Assembly: GCA_964536375.1 (NCBI GenBank)
Contig: CAZHXF010000011.1
Span: 1 to 64,000, forward strand
DNA length: 64,000 nucleotides
Direction: 5' to 3'
DNA from: Desulfuromonas sp964536375
GTDB taxonomy: Bacteria; Desulfobacterota; Desulfuromonadia; Desulfuromonadales; Desulfuromonadaceae
The notes below the pieces were generated by a model. The model saw only the letters and a program-made list of their open reading frames with translations. It ran no database searches and was not told the origin of the DNA. Made by a program: the position numbers and the translations under genes. Shown here in pieces: positions 60,201 to 64,000 of the stretch (position 1 is its first letter; every line of letters starts with the position of its first letter).

Positions 60201-60521
60201 AGTGCCGTCCTTAGCTACTGCAACTGCCGTATTTAGGGCTGTTTGACCTCCAAGGGTAGGCAGAATTGCATCTGGGCGTTCTTTTGCAATTATTTTAGTC
60301 AATACTGCCGGTGTTACTGGCTCAATATATGTACGATCAGCAAAATCTGGGTCTGTCATGATGGTAGCTGGGTTGGAATTGAGCAGCAACACCTCATAAC
60401 CTTCATCTTTCAGAGCTTTACATGCTTGGGTGCCGGAGTAATCGAATTCGCATGCCTGGCCGATAACGATAGGACCAGCGCCAATAATCAAAATCTTTTT
60501 TATATCTGTACGTTTAGGCAT
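57270..60521 (-). CDS. carB: Carbamoyl-phosphate synthase large subunit
   Basis: CarB makes carbamoyl phosphate from ammonia, bicarbonate and two ATP, for pyrimidines and arginine. The 1083-residue protein has two ATP-grasp halves (about 1-400 and 550-930), each with a nucleotide-binding GAGPIVIGQACEFDYSG or GGGPNRIGQGIEFDYC segment. A C-terminal MGS-like allosteric domain (about 940-1083) binds UMP or IMP in relatives. The length matches E. coli (1073). It starts 10 bases after carA on the same strand. Confidence 0.97.
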   Translation of the reverse strand: MPKRTDIKKILIIGAGPIVIGQACEFDYSGTQACKALKDEGYEVLLLNSNPATIMTDPDFADRTYIEPVTPAVLTKIIAKERPDAILPTLGGQTALNTAVAVAKDGTLEKYGVELIGAKLPAIEKAEDRTLFKQAMANIGVAVPRSGLAHNYEEAMSVVEDIGFPAIIRPSFTLGGTGGGIAYNREEYEVMVMVGIDASPTDEVLIEESIIGWKEYELEVMRDLADNVVIICSIENFDAMGVHTGDSITVAPAQTLTDKEYQILRDVSLKIIREIGVETGGSNIQFGINPKDGRLVVIEMNPRVSRSSALASKATGFPIAKIAAKLSVGYTLDEIRNDITRETYAAFEPTIDYVVTKIPRFTFEKFPNTDATLTTQMKSVGEAMAIGRTFKESFQKAMRSMEIDSDGFESKIFDCPAEYNRALSDTELELVRDKLRVPNADRIWYLGDALRASMPIEEIYKLSGFDPWFVYNIQQIIHKEDELYRCREDIASATASGLELLLSAKQMGFSDRRLAVLLNSDEEQVRQLRHVNNIRPVYKRVDTCGAEFEAFTPYMYSTYEEECEANPTDKKKIMILGGGPNRIGQGIEFDYCCVHGAFALSADGFETIMVNCNPETVSTDYDTSDRLYFEPLTLEDVLEIVAVEQPVGVIVQFGGQTPLKLAIALEKAGVPIIGTSPDAIDRAEDRERFQALLQKLDLKQPENGLARSFEEAEIIAAKISYPVVVRPSYVLGGRAMEIVYGIDQLRNYMKFAVKASPEHPILIDKFLDNAIEIDVDALADGTDVVIGGIMQHIEEAGIHSGDSACSLPPYSLSKELIKEVGRQTRALALELGVIGLMNIQFAVKNGEVYLIEVNPRASRTSPFVSKATGRPLAKIAARLMAGKTLKELGIKGDIVPNHVAVKESVFPFAKFPGVDTLLGPEMKSTGEVMGLDKDFGKAFAKAQLGAGVNLPLSGKVFISVKDSDKNGAVQIAKKLLKIGFTIIATSGTAEVLEQHGIEVQRVNKVKEGRPHCVDAIKNGDIAIVFNTTFGPQSIADSFSIRRSALMHSVAYFTTVTGMDAATDGIDAMQRENLDVMALQEYTF

Positions 60522-60531
60522 TTAGCTATCC

Positions 60532-61662
60532 TTATTTCACTTTATGCTTGAAGTTATCCATCATTACGATAAAGCGGTCAAACAGGTAGTGGGCATCGTG
60601 TGGTCCGGGAGAGGCTTCAGGGTGATACTGCACGGAGAATGCGGGCAGTACAGTGTGGCAAATCCCCTCCACGGTATTATCATTGAGGTTGATATGGCTT
60701 ACTTTTATCTCTTCACCCAGAGTAGTCGCGTCAACAGCAAAACCGTGATTCTGGGAAGTGATTTCAATTTTACCATTTTCACACTGTTGCACTGGTTGGT
60801 TGCCACCACGATGACCAAACTTCAGTTTATAGGTGGAACCGCCGAGTGCTATAGCCAACAATTGATGCCCCAGACATATTCCGAACAGGGGCACTTTGCC
60901 TAATAGCTTGCGGATATTTTCTTGTGCATAGCCTATTGGTTCTGGATCACCAGGACCATTACTCAAGAATACACCGTCCGGGTTTAGCGCCAATACCTCT
61001 TCAGCCGTAGTTGTCGCTGGAACAACGGTAACTTTGCAATTAGCAGCAACAAGGTTACGTAAAATATTGCGCTTTATACCAAAATCATAAGCAACTACAT
61101 TATACAGGGGTTGAACCGGGGATTTTCCATAACCATTAGCGATGTCCCAAATGGATTCATCCCAACTGTATGCTTTATCGGTTGTCACCTGTTGCACTAG
61201 ATCCCGACCAACCAGAGATGGAGCCTGTTTGGCTTTGCGCACCAAGCTTTCTGTATCTAAATCTTCAGTAGAGATGATGCCGTTTTGTGCACCGTGAGCA
61301 CGGATGTGTTTCACCAGCGCGCGCGTATCAATCCCCTGAAGACCAACCACGTTATGCAGTTTCAAATAAGCATCCAGTGTCATTTCTGAGCGCCAGTTGC
61401 TCGGATATTTGCTGCACTCTTTGACGATGAACCCAGACAAATGTGGTCGTTCAGATTCCACATCTTCACTATTGACCCCAGAATTACCGATTAACGGATA
61501 GGTCATAGTGATAATTTCACCACAATAAGATGGATCTGTAAGGATTTCCTGATAACCACTCATGCTGGTGTTAAAAACAACTTCGCCGCATGTTTCACCG
61601 ACGGCGCCAATACTTTGTCCACTAAAGACTCTGCCATCTGCAAGAGCCAGAATTGCTTTCAT
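60532..61662 (-). CDS. carA: Carbamoyl-phosphate synthase small subunit
   Basis: CarA is the glutamine amidotransferase that feeds ammonia to CarB. The 376-residue protein has an N-terminal domain (FSGQSIGAVGETCGEVVFNTSMSGYQEILTDPSY) and a C-terminal class I glutaminase with the catalytic Cys in PLFGICLGHQLLA (near 263), and His and Glu in VQYHPEASPGPHD (near 348-355). It lies downstream of pyrC with a 61-base gap and immediately before carB, in the pyrimidine order. Confidence 0.97.
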   Translation of the reverse strand: MKAILALADGRVFSGQSIGAVGETCGEVVFNTSMSGYQEILTDPSYCGEIITMTYPLIGNSGVNSEDVESERPHLSGFIVKECSKYPSNWRSEMTLDAYLKLHNVVGLQGIDTRALVKHIRAHGAQNGIISTEDLDTESLVRKAKQAPSLVGRDLVQQVTTDKAYSWDESIWDIANGYGKSPVQPLYNVVAYDFGIKRNILRNLVAANCKVTVVPATTTAEEVLALNPDGVFLSNGPGDPEPIGYAQENIRKLLGKVPLFGICLGHQLLAIALGGSTYKLKFGHRGGNQPVQQCENGKIEITSQNHGFAVDATTLGEEIKVSHINLNDNTVEGICHTVLPAFSVQYHPEASPGPHDAHYLFDRFIVMMDNFKHKVK

Positions 61663-61723
61663 GCTATGGTGTGCTCCTGTTACAAGTTAAAGAAATAATT
61701 CATAGCTAAAACGGGTTTTACAT

Positions 61724-63004
61724 TTATTGATCACGTTCGTAGGTAATTTTACCGTCGCGTAGGGTCATTATTGCGGCACCTGTCATCTGCCAGCCATCAA
61801 ATGGGGTGTTGCGCGACTTGGAATACAGTTTGGTGGCATCAACAGTCCATTCAAGATCAGGGTCAATTATGGTTACATCAGCCGGAACGCCGCACTGCAA
61901 AGTACCCCGGGGGATATTCAATGCCTGTGCTGCTTTAGTGCTGAGGTGACTTATGGCTTCATTGATAGTGATGACTTTTTCTTTAACCAGACGCAACGTC
62001 AAAGGGAGTGCCGTCTCCAAACCAACTAAACCGTTAGCAGCGGCGCTGAATTCAACATTTTTATCATCAATATGATGTGGCGCATGGTCGGTAGCAATCG
62101 CATCGATGGTGCCATCGACCAAACCTTCTTTCATTGCCGCTACATCATCGTCCGTACGCAATGGCGGGCCCATTTTGGCGTTGACATCATAGCCACGAAC
62201 AGCTTCTTCGGTAAGGGTGAAGTGGTGTGGTGTTACTTCGCATGTCACCTTGACGCCACGTTTTTTGGCTTCACGTATCAACTCGACTGAGCGCCTGGTT
62301 GAGATATGACATATATGCAGGTGCGCACCAGTAAATTCAGCCAACATAAGGTCACGAGCAATAGTTGCGGTTTCAGCGACCCAAGGGTTACCAACTAGCC
62401 CCAGCTCTGTTGCCACGCGCCCCTCATTCATCACCCCACCAGCTTTAATGGCTTCATCTTCAGAGTGGGCAATAATTGGCATAGCAAAACCTGTCGCATA
62501 TTCCATAGCCCGGCGCAACACTTCACCACAATCTACATTGAGACCGTCGTCGGAAAAACCAACACAGCCCGCCAACTTCAGATCGCCCATCTCCACCAGT
62601 GATTTACCCTTTTGTCCTTTGGTAATACTACAAATCGGGAAAACGTTGGCCGAGCCTTCATCGCGTCCCTTGTTGATTATATATTTGGTTATAGCCTTAT
62701 TGTCATTCACCGGCACGGTATTCGGCATGCACACAACCGAGGTGAAGCCACCAGCGGCAGCAGACTTGGTTCCACTAATTATGTCTTCTTTATATTCATG
62801 CCCCGGATCACGCAAATGAACATGGATATCAACTAAACCGGGGGTTACCAATAACCCGTCAGCATTGATAACATCTTCAATGCCGCTCGGATCAATGTTT
62901 GGTGCCAACTGTGCTATACAACCATTTTCAATTAGTATGTCCAGTTGCGCATCTATATTTTGGGACGGGTCGATAACTCGTCCATTTTTAATCAAAACTT
63001 TCAT
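61724..63004 (-). CDS. pyrC: Dihydroorotase
   Basis: PyrC cyclises carbamoyl aspartate to dihydroorotate. The 426-residue protein is a type I dihydroorotase, with the metal ligands HVHLRDPGHEYKEDI (near 60-74), ICHISTRRSVELI (near 230), and TDHAPHH (near 304). ATG at 63004 with AGAGG was chosen. A longer frame begins at 63052, which would add 16 residues without family support. It starts 67 bases after the pyrB stop. PyrB and PyrC in such organisms often form a complex. Confidence 0.96.
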   Translation of the reverse strand: MKVLIKNGRVIDPSQNIDAQLDILIENGCIAQLAPNIDPSGIEDVINADGLLVTPGLVDIHVHLRDPGHEYKEDIISGTKSAAAGGFTSVVCMPNTVPVNDNKAITKYIINKGRDEGSANVFPICSITKGQKGKSLVEMGDLKLAGCVGFSDDGLNVDCGEVLRRAMEYATGFAMPIIAHSEDEAIKAGGVMNEGRVATELGLVGNPWVAETATIARDLMLAEFTGAHLHICHISTRRSVELIREAKKRGVKVTCEVTPHHFTLTEEAVRGYDVNAKMGPPLRTDDDVAAMKEGLVDGTIDAIATDHAPHHIDDKNVEFSAAANGLVGLETALPLTLRLVKEKVITINEAISHLSTKAAQALNIPRGTLQCGVPADVTIIDPDLEWTVDATKLYSKSRNTPFDGWQMTGAAIMTLRDGKITYERDQ

Positions 63005-63071
63005 GGTAAACCTCTTCGCAAAAGGTAAAAACGTATTGATATTATCTGCCAAAACTCAGAGATATCCTTGC

Positions 63072-64000
63072 CTATTCCTCTTCACTACCACCAGCCAGCA
63101 GATACAGTAGAGCCATGCGAACTGCCACACCATTCTCAACCTGCTCAAGAATTACGCTTTGCTCACCATCAGCAACATATGAAGAGATCTCTACCCCACG
63201 ATTCAGTGGCCCAGGGTGCATGACAATAGCATCGGGTTTGGCCAATTTAATATTCTGCGTATTGATGGCAAAAAATTGCGAATATTCACGTAGTGTCGGC
63301 ATTAAGGTGTTGCCACCCTCACGCTCTAGCTGGATGCGCAGCATAATAATAACGTCAGCATCTTTGATGGCCGCATTAATATCAGTGTAAACTTCGGCAC
63401 CCATCTCTTTCAAGCCCGGTGGCAACATGGTTGGTGGACCAGCTAAGCGTACGGTAGCTCCCATAGTTTTTAAAGCATACAAATCAGAGCGAGCAACGCG
63501 ACTACGGGCAATGTCGCCAATTATTGCTACGGTAAGACCTTCAATCTTGCCCTTATGCTCTTTGATAGTCATTAAATCGAGTAATGCTTGACTGGGATGC
63601 TCGTGGAAACCATCGCCGGCGTTTATGACGGAACATTTGCTAAGACGTTTAGCTAGGTAATCAGGGGCACCAGAGCAAGAATGACGCATAACAATTATGT
63701 CAGCATCCATGGCTTCTATATTTTTTGCAGTATCTTCAAGAGTTTCCCCTTTAGTTACCGAGGAGCCAGATGCTGTGATGTTGATTGTATCAGCTGACAT
63801 GCGTTTTCCAGCCAGCTCAAATGAAGTACGGGTGCGAGTGCTATTTTCGTAAAAAAGATTGATAATTGTCTTGCCACGCAGGGTAGGCACTTTTTTTATT
63901 TCACGCTGGTTTATTTCCTTAAAGCTCTCTGCGGTTTGCAGGATTAACTCAATATCACTTTTTGATAATTGTTGGGTGCCAATAATATGTTTATGCGCAA
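63072..64000 (-). CDS. pyrB: Aspartate carbamoyltransferase catalytic subunit (5' end cut by window)
   Basis: PyrB joins carbamoyl phosphate and aspartate. The frame runs from its stop at 63072 to the window edge without break. The carbamoyl-phosphate motif STRTRTSFE is visible (near 55-63 in the full protein), with HPSQALLDL (near 135) and HPGPLNRGVEI near the C-terminus. Upstream of an internal ATG at 63890 the frame continues AHKHIIGTQQLSKSDIELIL, which is the normal N-terminus, so only a few residues including the start are missing. No regulatory PyrI is present here. Confidence 0.96.
   Translation of the reverse strand, partial: AHKHIIGTQQLSKSDIELILQTAESFKEINQREIKKVPTLRGKTIINLFYENSTRTRTSFELAGKRMSADTINITASGSSVTKGETLEDTAKNIEAMDADIIVMRHSCSGAPDYLAKRLSKCSVINAGDGFHEHPSQALLDLMTIKEHKGKIEGLTVAIIGDIARSRVARSDLYALKTMGATVRLAGPPTMLPPGLKEMGAEVYTDINAAIKDADVIIMLRIQLEREGGNTLMPTLREYSQFFAINTQNIKLAKPDAIVMHPGPLNRGVEISSYVADGEQSVILEQVENGVAVRMALLYLLAGGSEEE

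Overview
The window looks like a chromosomal segment from a moderately AT-rich, anaerobic deltaproteobacterium, most likely of the Desulfuromonadia (Geobacter/Desulfuromonas/Pelobacter-like). This is inferred from gene content and order: the pyrB-pyrC-carA-carB-greA-DUF1858 string, an adenosylcobalamin-dependent ribonucleotide reductase, bacteriohemerythrin, a B12-binding radical SAM enzyme paired with a FabH-like synthase, and many sensory genes. No rRNA or species marker is present, so the assignment is tentative.

Region 1 (1-7.6 kb) is a defence island. It has an XRE-type regulator preceded by four ACTGTA repeats, and a complete Wadjet plasmid-restriction operon (jetA-jetB-jetC-jetD) on the minus strand. 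The last bases of the regulator and of jetD overlap tail to tail. Eleven codons of a further minus-strand gene lie at the left edge.

Region 2 (7.8-13.6 kb) carries scattered single genes: a DUF2235 hydrolase, a sterol-desaturase-type membrane hydroxylase, a DUF547 protein, UbiB/ABC1 with a phasin-like partner, and a PNPOx-like flavoprotein. The first member of a dispersed MITE-like repeat family lies here.

Region 3 (13.9-21 kb) is a sensory module: a membrane histidine kinase and a sigma-54 response regulator overlapping by one base, then an intergenic region with a good -24/-12 promoter and an upstream palindrome, then a receiver-like protein and a Cache-domain chemoreceptor. The layout suggests that the two-component pair activates the chemoreceptor pair.

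Region 4 (21-27.2 kb) handles amino acids and sulfur: ilvA, cysE, a NifS-like cysteine desulfurase, mnmA and mtaB. These run from cysteine synthesis to sulfur transfer onto tRNA. Region 5 (27.8-34.3 kb) has tandem XRE-cupin regulators, an HU/IHF-like protein, a FabH-like synthase with a B12 radical SAM enzyme, and nrdJ behind a pair of NrdR-box-like sites.

Region 6 (34.5-41.9 kb) is housekeeping: a class V aminotransferase, PIN-PhoH, tsaD, DUF2062, rsmA, a parvulin, a CCA-type nucleotidyltransferase and tRNA-Gly(CCC). Region 7 (42-47.8 kb), just after that tRNA, is a decayed accessory region. It contains a zeta-toxin-like kinase with an overlapping 59-codon gene, an HsdR C-terminal remnant, an IS21-family element inserted in another gene, and a cluster of long inverted repeats.

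Region 8 (47.9-52.8 kb) has lipoproteins (DUF4197, LEA14-like), DUF423, an ICMT-like methyltransferase, bacteriohemerythrin, an HDOD-GGDEF protein, tRNA-Leu and tRNA-Glu. Region 9 (52.9-64 kb) has an M20 amidohydrolase, recG, and the pyrimidine/greA operon running off the right edge inside pyrB.
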